From positions 1-64,000 of the forward strand of contig JAETNR010000011.1 in the NCBI GenBank assembly GCA_021772055.1: a stretch of DNA of 64,000 bases, given 5' to 3'. Every line of letters begins with the position of its first letter. The first letter of the stretch is position 1. Shown here piece by piece: positions 56,073-64,000 of the stretch. A model generated the notes under the pieces. That model searched no databases. It was not told where the DNA came from and was given only the letters and a program-made list of their open reading frames with translations. Made by a program: the position numbers and the translations under genes. The stretch comes from Blautia sp. (lineage in GTDB: Bacteria; Bacillota; Clostridia; Lachnospirales; Lachnospiraceae).

Positions 56073-57161
56073 TTAATATTCCAGTGTTTCCATATATTTC
56101 ATGTAGCGGACTACCATCAATGCGATCTTAAATGTGATCGCATCCTCAAACACACGCAGATCCAGTCCTGTGCTCTTCTGCAGCTTGTCCAGACGGTATA
56201 CCAGAGTATTTCTGTGAATATAAAGCTGTCTGGAAGTCTCGGATACGTTCAGGCTGTTCTCAAAGAACTTATCAATCGTAACCAGGGTTTCTTCATCAAA
56301 GTCATCCGGGGATTTATTCCCGAAGATCTCCTTGATGAACATTTTGCACAGCGGAATAGGAAGCTGGTAGATCAGTCGTCCGATTCCAAGGGAACTGTAT
56401 GCGATCACATCCTTCTCTCCAAAGAAAATCTTGCCTACATCCAGCGCCATGCGGGCTTCCTTATAAGAACGGGAAACCTCCTTCAGTTCATTCACAATCG
56501 TTCCATATGCAATATGGGTATCTACTTCCTTATTCAGGCAAAGCGTATCCAGAATGGTGCGCGCAAGACGGTCCATCTCCGGATATCCCTCTCCATCTTC
56601 CAGTTCCTTAACAATAATAATACTCTTCTCATCTACTGCTGTAATAAAGTCCTTGCTCTTGCCGCTGAAAAGGCTCTTAACCAATTCAATAGAATTGTGA
56701 TCCTTCTCCTGCTGCATTTCCAGGATCATAACTACACGGCGAACATCTGCCTCAATATGAAGCTTCTTGGCACGGTTATAAATGTCCACAAGAAGCAGGT
56801 TATCCAGGAGCAGGTTCTTAATGAAGCTGTCCTTATCAAAACGTTCCTTATAAGCTACAATTAAGTTCTGTATCTGAAATGCAGCCAGTTTTCCTACCAT
56901 GTAAGTGTCTTCGTCGTCCCCATGAGCCACCAGAATGTATTCCAGCTGATAGTCGTCACATACCTTAAAATACTGGAATCCCTTCACAAGCTGACTGTCT
57001 GCCTGAGAATCCACAAACGCCTGAACATCCCCCTGCTGAATCAAAAAATCTGAAAAAGTAGATGCCAGAACCTTCCCCTCTGTATCAACAATACAAAACT
57101 CTGTTCTGGATATTTCTTTTAAACCTTCCAGTGTATTCTGGAGTACCTGATTTGATATCAT
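56073..57161 (-). CDS. PucR/CdaR-type transcriptional regulator
   Basis: 362 residues. The N-terminal 130 residues resemble a sugar-diacid/sensor domain (TEFCIVDTEGKVLASTF). The middle (about 135-290) resembles the GGDEF-like CdaR region. The C-terminal HTH_30 domain (about 300-355) has the typical NVSETSRQLYIHRNTLVYRLDKLQKSTGLDLRVFEDA arrangement; within it IHRNTLVYRL is diagnostic. The family controls genes for purines, sugar diacids or amino acids; target and ligand are unknown. It is flanked by ftsE and yitT on the same strand. A GGGAAGGGATGAAAG region precedes the ATG; the 57162-57306 gap has no clear element. Confidence 0.9.
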   Translation of the reverse strand: MISNQVLQNTLEGLKEISRTEFCIVDTEGKVLASTFSDFLIQQGDVQAFVDSQADSQLVKGFQYFKVCDDYQLEYILVAHGDDEDTYMVGKLAAFQIQNLIVAYKERFDKDSFIKNLLLDNLLLVDIYNRAKKLHIEADVRRVVMILEMQQEKDHNSIELVKSLFSGKSKDFITAVDEKSIIIVKELEDGEGYPEMDRLARTILDTLCLNKEVDTHIAYGTIVNELKEVSRSYKEARMALDVGKIFFGEKDVIAYSSLGIGRLIYQLPIPLCKMFIKEIFGNKSPDDFDEETLVTIDKFFENSLNVSETSRQLYIHRNTLVYRLDKLQKSTGLDLRVFEDAITFKIALMVVRYMKYMETLEY

Positions 57162-57306
57162 CTGCTTTCATCCCTTCCCACATATTTTTGTGTGATCATC
57201 TTCTGTTTTCCCCACTTTTTAATCGCGTCTAGGCTTATTTTAATACAAAATCACCAAAAATAAAAGAGGGAACCGAAAAAATTTTACAAAATTTTGTGTA
57301 TTTTTT

Positions 57307-58176
57307 CTATATATTTTCTATAAATCCCTCTCCATGGACCTCGCGCGCATCTGTGACGATGACAAAAGCGTTTTCATCAATTTCATCCACCTTCTCTTTC
57401 AGAGTAACAATTTCTTTTTTATTTACCACACAGAAAAGCATCAGTTTCTCCTCGCCGGAATACATTCCCTTTGCAGAGATTCCCGTAACGCCTCTGTCCA
57501 GCTCCTTCATCACCACCTCAGAGATTTCTTCCGGCCTGGAGGTAATGATATAGGCGGCTTTGGAGAATTTCAGTCCCTCGATCAGTCCGTCTGAAACCTT
57601 TGTCACCAAAAAGACAGCGATGATCGCGTACAATGCACGCTGAATGCCAAAAACATACATTCCTACCAGCACGATCACGCCGTCAATAAACTGCATGATC
57701 TGGGCAATGGAATAATGCCGCAGGTACTTCTGGATAATGGCGGCCATCATGTCTGTTCCTCCTGTGGTTCCCTGGCCAAGAAAAACAAGTCCCAGTCCCG
57801 CCCCCATGATCACGCCTCCAAAAACAGCAGCCAGAAGCAGATCATCACCTGCAAGGTTCACAGCCGGGAGAACTGCCAGCCAAACCGTCAGGGAACCGTC
57901 ACCGAGCAGAGCCTTCTTTACAAAAGCAAACCCTTTCAGCCGGATTGCCAGCAAAAAAAGGGGAATATTCAAAATCATATTGGTGAACCACAAAGGAACC
58001 CCTCCCCGGATAAGCCCTTTCGTCCAGGTTTTCACAAGAATGGCAACACCGGAAAACCCTCCCGTTACCAGTCCGGCAGCATCAAAACAGGAGATGATTC
58101 CCAGCGCCATAAGCCCCGTTCCTATTATGATTAAAATCGTATCCACATACCATGTCTTTTTTCTGGTCAGCTTCAT
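57307..58176 (-). CDS. YitT family membrane protein (DUF161/DUF2179)
   Basis: 289 residues. Five or so membrane segments (about 10-195) with AAGLVTGGFSGVAIL and GQGTTGGTDMMAAI glycine-rich turns, then a soluble DUF2179 domain (about 205-285, KAAYIITSRPEEISEVVM, RGVTGISAKGMYSG). YitT proteins are widespread membrane proteins of uncertain substrate. Start: ATG 58176 with GAGGAG seven bases upstream. It begins 21 bases after the VWA gene ends, so it may belong to the glnN-moxR-vwa transcript. Confidence 0.93.
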   Translation of the reverse strand: MKLTRKKTWYVDTILIIIGTGLMALGIISCFDAAGLVTGGFSGVAILVKTWTKGLIRGGVPLWFTNMILNIPLFLLAIRLKGFAFVKKALLGDGSLTVWLAVLPAVNLAGDDLLLAAVFGGVIMGAGLGLVFLGQGTTGGTDMMAAIIQKYLRHYSIAQIMQFIDGVIVLVGMYVFGIQRALYAIIAVFLVTKVSDGLIEGLKFSKAAYIITSRPEEISEVVMKELDRGVTGISAKGMYSGEEKLMLFCVVNKKEIVTLKEKVDEIDENAFVIVTDAREVHGEGFIENI

Positions 58177-58197
58177 ATAATTTCTCCTCTCAAGCAC

Positions 58198-59994
58198 TTA
58201 TGCCAGATCCTGTTCCAGCAGTTTTGTCAGATAGCGCCCCACAATTTTGGAAAAGTTGGAAATATCACGGATATAGGCAAAATCCTTGCCGAAAATCTTT
58301 TTTTCCGTTGCCAGATCCTTTTCTTCTCCTGCAAATACTCCAAGAACGCTCACCCCCAGATTTCGAAGGCGGCGTACCTCCGTTGCCGTATCGCTGACTG
58401 CGTAAGAGCCGTGATACGGCTTTGGATTCCGGGCATTGGGGCGGTTTACAATCACGTCATAAGGGCGCCCGTCACTTAGGACAATCAGGATTTTTTTCTC
58501 TTCCTCTCTTTGAAGCAGACTATACCCCACAGTCTTGATTGCCAGTCCATCCCGGTTATTGGAGGATGTTACATAATTAAAAATATTTTCATTGGTTTCC
58601 TTAGGGTCATCGTACTCCCGGAAGCGATGAAGGATCGTATAATCCCAGAAAGTACAAAAGCTCATCACCCTGTGGGGAATCTCCCCATTGCTCAGGGCCT
58701 CGCTGATAATGTAGGCCTGAAGCGCCACCTCTCCCTGGCGGCCCATCTGGGAACCGCTGGCATCGATCAGCACATCCACCACAAAATCCGATGCATCCCC
58801 TTTGATTTCCCTCTGAAAAATTCTGGCCTCGCTGCTCCTGCCCACTCTCCATAAGCGGGAGGGTACGATAATTCCTCTGTCAGAAAGTACCTCCTCGGTC
58901 TCGCTTCGAAGCACCAGAGCCTTTTTCAGCAGTTCCGAGAGGGAAGCGATGTTCCGTTTCACAATTCTGTGTTTTTCGTGGTAAAGCCAGATATTTTTAT
59001 TTTTCAGGCGTTTTGCATATTCATACTGATAATTGCGCTTTACCGGATTTCTCAGAATTCCCTCTGTAAAGTATAAACTGCAGTCACTGTGAATATCCCT
59101 GCACATCAGATAATTCATCCGTTTTTCTTCCTGGGGAGTCAGATAAGTCTTTCCATAGTTCAATTCCACATAGGTATGAGCCTTTTCCAGAGCTTCCGGC
59201 GAAAGGACGGTTACTTTATGCTGTGTTTTCCGCTTCTCCTCCATTTCCCTGGTAACTTCCAGGTTCTCAAGTCCGGTCATGCGGTTGGAAAGCTGTTCCA
59301 CATAGCTCTCCAGTGCTTCCTCATACATCTCCTCGGAAAGATAATCTTCCCACCCGTATTCCGTCAGTTCCTCCATGGTCACGGAAAGAACCCTTTCCAG
59401 GCTTCCGTGCTGCTTTTCAAAGGAAGGATCCGCCACTGTATTGTAAAGCCTGTCAATAAGCTGGATCAGTTCCATGGTATCCCTTATATTTCCTGCCTCA
59501 TACACCATCTCCCGGAAAACACCCAGGCGCTTTTCCACCGCATAATTTCCATCCTCCAGATGGTCTCTGAGAACTGCGATCTTCAATCTGCTCACCCAGT
59601 CCCCATGAGACGGCATGGTCTCAAACTCCTGCTCCAAAATATCCGCAAAAGCCTTCATGCGCATGGTTTGCACCCCTGGCCTCTCCCTGCAGAGGCGTTC
59701 TCCGATTGCCTCTTCAATACATAGCTGTGCAAGGACCGTCAGCGCCCCTTCATCTGCCTGCAGAAATACTTTTTTTACAAGATAAAGCCCCAGCATGTCT
59801 TTCTCAAAAAAACGTGCAAGGGCTCCCTGCTTAATGCCGTCATACAAGGCAATCTCCTTAGACCTTAAAAACAGCGATACATCCGGTTTCATTTCCAGCG
59901 TGTAATCTCCGCTTACTGTCCACAGAAGGTTGCGTATCCGGTTTTCCAGTTCCAGCTTATATTCCTCAATTTCCAGTTCCTCTGTTTTATGCAT
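58198..59994 (-). CDS. VWA-domain protein, partner of MoxR ATPase
   Basis: 598 residues, no signal peptide. The first 370 or so are mostly helical and charged. The C-terminal 200 residues are a von Willebrand A domain: MIDAS DASGSQ near 404-409, TSSNNRDG and VLSDGRPYD complete the metal site. The layout matches CoxE/NorD-like proteins, which with a MoxR ATPase insert metals or remodel target enzymes. Start: ATG 59994 (second ATG) with GGAAG six bases upstream; the first, at 60000, is too near. It overlaps moxR by eight bases. The target is unknown; glnN is the only enzyme gene nearby. Confidence 0.9.
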   Translation of the reverse strand: MHKTEELEIEEYKLELENRIRNLLWTVSGDYTLEMKPDVSLFLRSKEIALYDGIKQGALARFFEKDMLGLYLVKKVFLQADEGALTVLAQLCIEEAIGERLCRERPGVQTMRMKAFADILEQEFETMPSHGDWVSRLKIAVLRDHLEDGNYAVEKRLGVFREMVYEAGNIRDTMELIQLIDRLYNTVADPSFEKQHGSLERVLSVTMEELTEYGWEDYLSEEMYEEALESYVEQLSNRMTGLENLEVTREMEEKRKTQHKVTVLSPEALEKAHTYVELNYGKTYLTPQEEKRMNYLMCRDIHSDCSLYFTEGILRNPVKRNYQYEYAKRLKNKNIWLYHEKHRIVKRNIASLSELLKKALVLRSETEEVLSDRGIIVPSRLWRVGRSSEARIFQREIKGDASDFVVDVLIDASGSQMGRQGEVALQAYIISEALSNGEIPHRVMSFCTFWDYTILHRFREYDDPKETNENIFNYVTSSNNRDGLAIKTVGYSLLQREEEKKILIVLSDGRPYDVIVNRPNARNPKPYHGSYAVSDTATEVRRLRNLGVSVLGVFAGEEKDLATEKKIFGKDFAYIRDISNFSKIVGRYLTKLLEQDLA

Positions 59995-60907
59995 AGACAT
60001 CTTCCTTTGTCCATTGTTCCGGAATCCGGGTTCTCACCACATCTTCTACGATTTCCTTTTCAAAGATGTCAAAGGTCTTATTCACAACGCCCATCTTCAC
60101 AGCCAGCCAGGGGGAAAGTCCGCTCTCCACGATTTTCATGGAAGCCAGAAGTCCCCGAAGATCCAACGCCTTCGTGGAGATCTCACTATTCTGGGCCTTT
60201 AACTGAAGATCCAGAAAGACACCGATGAACTGTTCCACAGCTTCTGCCCTGGCACCGGGAAACATGTTCCCGAAAATAAACCGCAGCGTTTCTTCTGTCT
60301 GGGCAGGCATATCGATTACCAGGAAACGGGACACAAGGGCCTCATTCAGCTCCTTGGTTCCTGCATAGCCATAATTCATCGTTCCGATAAACCTGGCAGC
60401 AGGATGCAGGTCAATCTTATCATACCCCGGCACGTCAATGGAACGGCGATAATCCAGGGTCGCGTGCAGCACGGAAACCGCATCGTTTTTCGCCATATTG
60501 ATCTCATCCAATATCCCGAACCCGCCATATTCCGCACAGCGGTAAATCGTCCCCTTGCGAAGCCGCACCTCATTTTCTGCAAAAGTATCTGTACCGATCA
60601 GGTCGCCGCTGTTGGTATTTACATGAAACGACACATTATAGGAAGGCCTGTGAAAAATGTAAGCCAGGTTCTCTGCCAGAACATTTTTGCCGGTGGCCTT
60701 GGGGCCTGTAAGGAGAAGATTTTCCCCCTGCAAAAGCCCGGCAATGGCCATCTCCAGTATTTCCTTTCCGTAGAAGGGCATCGAAGGCTTTCTCACACGA
60801 TCAGCCGCCGCAGGAGGCACCTCATATGCACTTCTGAAGTTTTCCACCTGACTGATCAGCGCAGGAGAAACACCCTGCTCCTCCAAAAATCGTAATTCTT
60901 CTATCAT
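59987..60907 (-). CDS. MoxR-type AAA+ ATPase
   Basis: 306 residues. Walker A GPKATGKN near 69-76, Walker B GILDEINMA near 125-133, sensor 1 FIGTMNYGYAGTKELNEALVSRF and an arginine finger in ALVSRFLVIDMP. The family (NorQ/CbbQ/MoxR) forms hexameric rings that, with a VWA partner, mature or activate metalloenzymes. Start: ATG 60907 with AAAGGAAG seven bases upstream. Next to the VWA gene with a short overlap and 40 bases after glnN. Confidence 0.92.
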   Translation of the reverse strand: MIEELRFLEEQGVSPALISQVENFRSAYEVPPAAADRVRKPSMPFYGKEILEMAIAGLLQGENLLLTGPKATGKNVLAENLAYIFHRPSYNVSFHVNTNSGDLIGTDTFAENEVRLRKGTIYRCAEYGGFGILDEINMAKNDAVSVLHATLDYRRSIDVPGYDKIDLHPAARFIGTMNYGYAGTKELNEALVSRFLVIDMPAQTEETLRFIFGNMFPGARAEAVEQFIGVFLDLQLKAQNSEISTKALDLRGLLASMKIVESGLSPWLAVKMGVVNKTFDIFEKEIVEDVVRTRIPEQWTKEDVYA

Positions 60908-60947
60908 TAGGTATCTTCCTTTCTGAAACATGCGAAAATAGAAAAAT

Positions 60948-63062
60948 TTATACCTCGAAAATCATATCTCCATAGGAAGGCATAGGCCACATTTCCTTAT
61001 CAACCAGCATTTCCAGTTCATCTACAGGTTCCCGAAGGGCTTCCATGGCTTTGACCACATTTTCCCTGCAGTAAACAGCCCGCTCTCTTCCTTCCGGAAT
61101 CTCCGGCACTTTTACCACAATCTTTTTCAGCTTGCTCATGGCGCTGTTGGTGTTTTTCAGCAAGGCAGAAGTCTTTTTCAGAAGATCCATCTGTACACTC
61201 ACATCAATAGGTCCAACTGCTTTTACAGCATTAATGGAATCTGCCAAAACTGTAGTATAGCGGATTACAGCCGGAATGATCTGCTTGGTTGCAATATCGA
61301 TCATGGCCTTTGCTTCTATATTAATGGCTTTCGCATATATTTCGTATTGAATCTCTGCCCTTGATTCAAGCTCTGCCCTTGAAAATACGCCAAAGGATTC
61401 AAAAAGGTTCACTGCTTTTTCTGTCGTCAAGGCCGGTATGGCATCTACCATGGATGGCAGGTTGGGCAAGCCCCGGCGCTTAGCTTCTTTTTCCCACTCA
61501 GGTGCATAGCCGTTTCCATTAAATACGATTCTCTGATGGTCTGTTGCGTATTCTTTGATCAGATTATGAACTGCCATCTCCAGATCCGGAGCAGACTCCA
61601 GACGGTCACAGGCCTCTTTAAATGCTTCCGCTGCAATGGTGTTGAGAACCACATTACATGCAGAAATAGAATCTCTTGAGCCAACCATACGGAATTCAAA
61701 CTTATTTCCCGTAAAAGCAAAGGGTGAGGTTCTGTTGCGGTCCGTAGCATCCTTCATAAAATCCGGGAGGGTCTTTACGCCTGTTTCCAGTTTACTTCCC
61801 TTAATACTGTGGGTAGCAGTTCCTGTGCTGATCAGCTGTTCCAGCACATCCTCCAGCTGCTCGCCAAGGAAAACGGAAATAATGGCCGGCGGTGCCTCGT
61901 TTCCTCCAAGACGCTGATCATTTCCAACATCTGCTGCAGACTCGCGAAGAAGATCCGCATGCGTATCCACAGCCTTCAAAATACAGGTCAGAATCATCAG
62001 GAACTGGATGTTTTCATGGGGCGTTTTTCCCGGGTCCAGAAGGTTGATGCCGTCATCCGTAGTCAGGGACCAGTTATTATGTTTACCGGAACCATTGACT
62101 CCGGCAAAGGGCTTTTCATGAAGAAGGCAGCGCAGTCCATGGCGGCTTGCCACCTTTTTCAAAATGCGCATCATGATCTGGTTGTGGTCCGCCGCAATAT
62201 TTACAGGTGCATAAATAGGTGCAAGCTCGTGCTGTGCCGGAGCTACTTCGTTATGCTGTGTTTTTGCAGCAACCCCCAGCTTCCAGCATTCTTCATTTAC
62301 TTCCTTCATATAGGCAGAGATTCTCTGACGGATGGTTCCGAAATAATGGTCATCCATTTCCTGGCCCTTAGGAGGCATGGCACCGAAAAGGGTCCTGCCT
62401 GTATAGATCAAATCCTTACGCTGAAGCCATTTTTCTTTATCAATCAGAAAATATTCCTGCTCTGCTCCAACAGAGGGAGTTACCTTTTTTGAGGTGGTAT
62501 TTCCAAAAAGGCGAATGAGCCGAAGGGCCTGGATATTCACTGCCTGCATGGAACGAAGCAGCGGCGTTTTCTGATCCAGCGCTTCTCCTGTATAGGAGCA
62601 GAATGCTGTAGGAATGCAAAGAGTCCCCCCTGCTGCATCGTGACGAACAAATGCCGGTGAAGTACAGTCCCAGGTTGTATATCCTCTTGCTTCAAAGGTG
62701 GCACGAAGTCCCCCTGATGGAAAGGAGGATGCGTCAGGTTCTCCCTTAATCAGTTCTTTTCCTGAAAAGCTCATCAGGACTTTGCCGTTCTCCATAGGCG
62801 CTGTGATAAAAGCATCGTGCTTTTCTGCCGTAACTCCGGTAAGGGGCTGGAACCAGTGGCTGTAGTGTGTCGCTCCCTTCTCAATCGCCCACTCTTTCAT
62901 TTCATGAGCAACCATATCAGCGATTTCCATAGAAAGCTCTTTCCCATCTTCAATGGTCTTTTTCAGCTCTTTGTACACTTTTTTTGGAAGACGTGCCTGC
63001 ATGACAGAGTCATTAAAGACATCACATCCAAAGGTTTCCACTACATTGATATATTCTTCCAT
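60948..63062 (-). CDS. glnN: Type III glutamine synthetase (GSIII)
   Basis: 704 residues, the length of GSIII (GlnN), far above the 470 or so of GlnA. Recognisable stretches: [70 protein letters not shown] and [11 protein letters not shown], which carry the metal- and ATP-binding Glu, His and Arg residues. It makes glutamine from glutamate, ammonia and ATP. GSIII is usual in Clostridia, Bacteroidetes and cyanobacteria. GAGGAG precedes the ATG. No GlnR or PII gene is visible. It is probably co-transcribed with moxR and vwa. Confidence 0.97.
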   Translation of the reverse strand: MEEYINVVETFGCDVFNDSVMQARLPKKVYKELKKTIEDGKELSMEIADMVAHEMKEWAIEKGATHYSHWFQPLTGVTAEKHDAFITAPMENGKVLMSFSGKELIKGEPDASSFPSGGLRATFEARGYTTWDCTSPAFVRHDAAGGTLCIPTAFCSYTGEALDQKTPLLRSMQAVNIQALRLIRLFGNTTSKKVTPSVGAEQEYFLIDKEKWLQRKDLIYTGRTLFGAMPPKGQEMDDHYFGTIRQRISAYMKEVNEECWKLGVAAKTQHNEVAPAQHELAPIYAPVNIAADHNQIMMRILKKVASRHGLRCLLHEKPFAGVNGSGKHNNWSLTTDDGINLLDPGKTPHENIQFLMILTCILKAVDTHADLLRESAADVGNDQRLGGNEAPPAIISVFLGEQLEDVLEQLISTGTATHSIKGSKLETGVKTLPDFMKDATDRNRTSPFAFTGNKFEFRMVGSRDSISACNVVLNTIAAEAFKEACDRLESAPDLEMAVHNLIKEYATDHQRIVFNGNGYAPEWEKEAKRRGLPNLPSMVDAIPALTTEKAVNLFESFGVFSRAELESRAEIQYEIYAKAINIEAKAMIDIATKQIIPAVIRYTTVLADSINAVKAVGPIDVSVQMDLLKKTSALLKNTNSAMSKLKKIVVKVPEIPEGRERAVYCRENVVKAMEALREPVDELEMLVDKEMWPMPSYGDMIFEV

Positions 63063-63085
63063 CTCTTCTCCTCTTTCCTAAAAGA

Positions 63086-63997
63086 TCAACTCTTTTTGGT
63101 ACTTTTTAAATATAGATTTAACGCCTGGTGTTTATTCTCAATATCAACCTGCTGGTGACTGCCTCCAAACTCTCCATCCAGAGTCCAGGGCACTTCCTCG
63201 TTTGATTCAAACCGGATTTTTTTTGTTTTGAAGGAATAAATGAGATCTGTATTATCCTCTTCTTTTAAAAGCGAGGCAAGAATTTCCTGCAATTCCAAAG
63301 GGTTCTTCGGCCTTGTAATAAGTGTAACCTCAAAAAGACCATCATTCATATCCACATTTTTTCCCGTAAGGTTTTTAAAACCCCCAACAGAACGGGAATT
63401 GCTTACCATCCCAAAGATAAAATCATCCTCAACCTCCGTCTCTTCACCATTTCCCAGAATATCCTCAGAGGTTACTTTCATGTGGTAGGATTTCACTTCA
63501 AACAGGCGCTTCATTCCTTCCAGAAGATATGCCACATGTCCGAGAATATTTTTCAGATCCTGATCTGTCTCGTAGGATACATCTGTAAACAGACCGAATG
63601 CTGCAATGTAAATAAAAGTCTGTTCGCCAAATCTTCCCACATCACAATGGTACAACTCCTCTTCCATGATCATAGATGCTGCCTCTACCATGTCCTTTGG
63701 CATAAAAAGACTGTTTGCAAAATCGTTTGTGCTTCCGGCCGGGATATAGCCCACAGGAACGGAACTGCCGCTTGCCATAACTCCTGTTACCACTTCATCC
63801 AGAGTACCGTCTCCTCCGCTGCAAACAATCAGGTCTGCTTTATGTGCATACTCCTTTGCTTTTTCGTAAGCGTCCTTCGGATATTGGGTAGAATGAATGA
63901 CCACTTCGTAATTATTTCTGTTAAATACATCCACTATTTCCAAAAGACGGGTTTTTATCTTGCCTTTTCCGGCTTTAGGGTTGAATATAAAAAGCAT
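63086..63997 (-). CDS. YegS/DgkB-type lipid kinase, possibly truncated at the window edge
   Basis: 303 residues visible. The N-terminal FIFNPKAGKGK and the GGDGTLDEVVTG motif near 62-73 define a diacylglycerol-kinase-like catalytic domain. GSTNDFANSL and VGRFGEQTFIYIAAFG follow, and LDGEFGG appears near the end. It phosphorylates diacylglycerol or a related lipid at the inner membrane face, recycling it into phospholipid synthesis. The first visible Met is only three bases from the window end, and family members often start a few residues earlier, so the true start may lie outside. It precedes glnN by 23 bases. Confidence 0.9.
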   Translation of the reverse strand: MLFIFNPKAGKGKIKTRLLEIVDVFNRNNYEVVIHSTQYPKDAYEKAKEYAHKADLIVCSGGDGTLDEVVTGVMASGSSVPVGYIPAGSTNDFANSLFMPKDMVEAASMIMEEELYHCDVGRFGEQTFIYIAAFGLFTDVSYETDQDLKNILGHVAYLLEGMKRLFEVKSYHMKVTSEDILGNGEETEVEDDFIFGMVSNSRSVGGFKNLTGKNVDMNDGLFEVTLITRPKNPLELQEILASLLKEEDNTDLIYSFKTKKIRFESNEEVPWTLDGEFGGSHQQVDIENKHQALNLYLKSTKKS

Positions 63998-64000
63998 TTT

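Overview
The window is a dense chromosomal segment of a low-to-mid GC, spore-forming anaerobic Firmicute, most likely a member of the Lachnospiraceae (Clostridia). The evidence is sigH in a cysS-mrnC-rlmB-sigH cluster, a stand-alone Spo0A DNA-binding-domain protein, type III glutamine synthetase, paired DegV proteins, a multi-cluster ferredoxin, strong AAGGAGG ribosome sites and TTGACA/TATAAT promoters. About 50 of the 55 or so genes lie on the minus strand, so that is probably the leading strand. No phage, transposase, rRNA operon or CRISPR array was seen.

Layout. 1-3 kb: a run of hairpins, a cold-shock gene with a long leader, a DegV protein and a Spo0A-C protein preceded by 0A-box-like sites. 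3-8.4 kb: htpG with a CIRCE operator and a large repeat-bearing surface protein. 8.2-11.2 kb: a candidate small gene, a HAD phosphatase, Maf, a small acidic membrane protein and a four-cluster ferredoxin. 11.3-18.5 kb: glnS, tRNA-Thr(GGU), then the block egsA-ispF-cysS-mrnC-rlmB-sigH (minus strand). 18.6-25.3 kb: ridA, glmS followed by a serine hydrolase, an XPD-like helicase with a nuclease domain, and an HPr-like protein. 25.4-37.3 kb is rich in DNA repair: a radical-SAM pair under a promoter carrying two LexA-box-like sites, and the operon HAD-dinB-[EndoQ+UvrD fusion]; aspartate kinase, trmO, nagB and proA are interspersed. 37.3-45 kb: a heterodimeric ABC exporter, an AgcS amino-acid symporter, a GH78-like glycosidase and a secreted two-repeat protein. 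45-53 kb: a complete carbohydrate-type ABC importer directly behind two rRNA methyltransferases, and a second DegV protein. 53-58 kb: ftsE-ftsX-ctp, a PucR-type regulator and a YitT transporter. 58-64 kb: glnN followed by a MoxR/VWA pair, and a lipid kinase cut by the window edge.

How parts fit together. The repair genes share a common thread: DinB, the EndoQ-UvrD fusion (twice) and the radical-SAM protein all carry beta-clamp-binding pentapeptides (QxSLF/QISLW), and the radical-SAM promoter looks SOS controlled. This set, especially the overlapping dinB and EndoQ-UvrD genes, is the best candidate here for an under-described system. The cell-envelope genes (glmS plus serine hydrolase, ftsEX plus Ctp protease) and the G1P dehydrogenase-ispF pair are the other functional groupings.

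All functional assignments are by reading the sequence; no database search was run. Where a start codon differs from the longest open frame, the reason is given.
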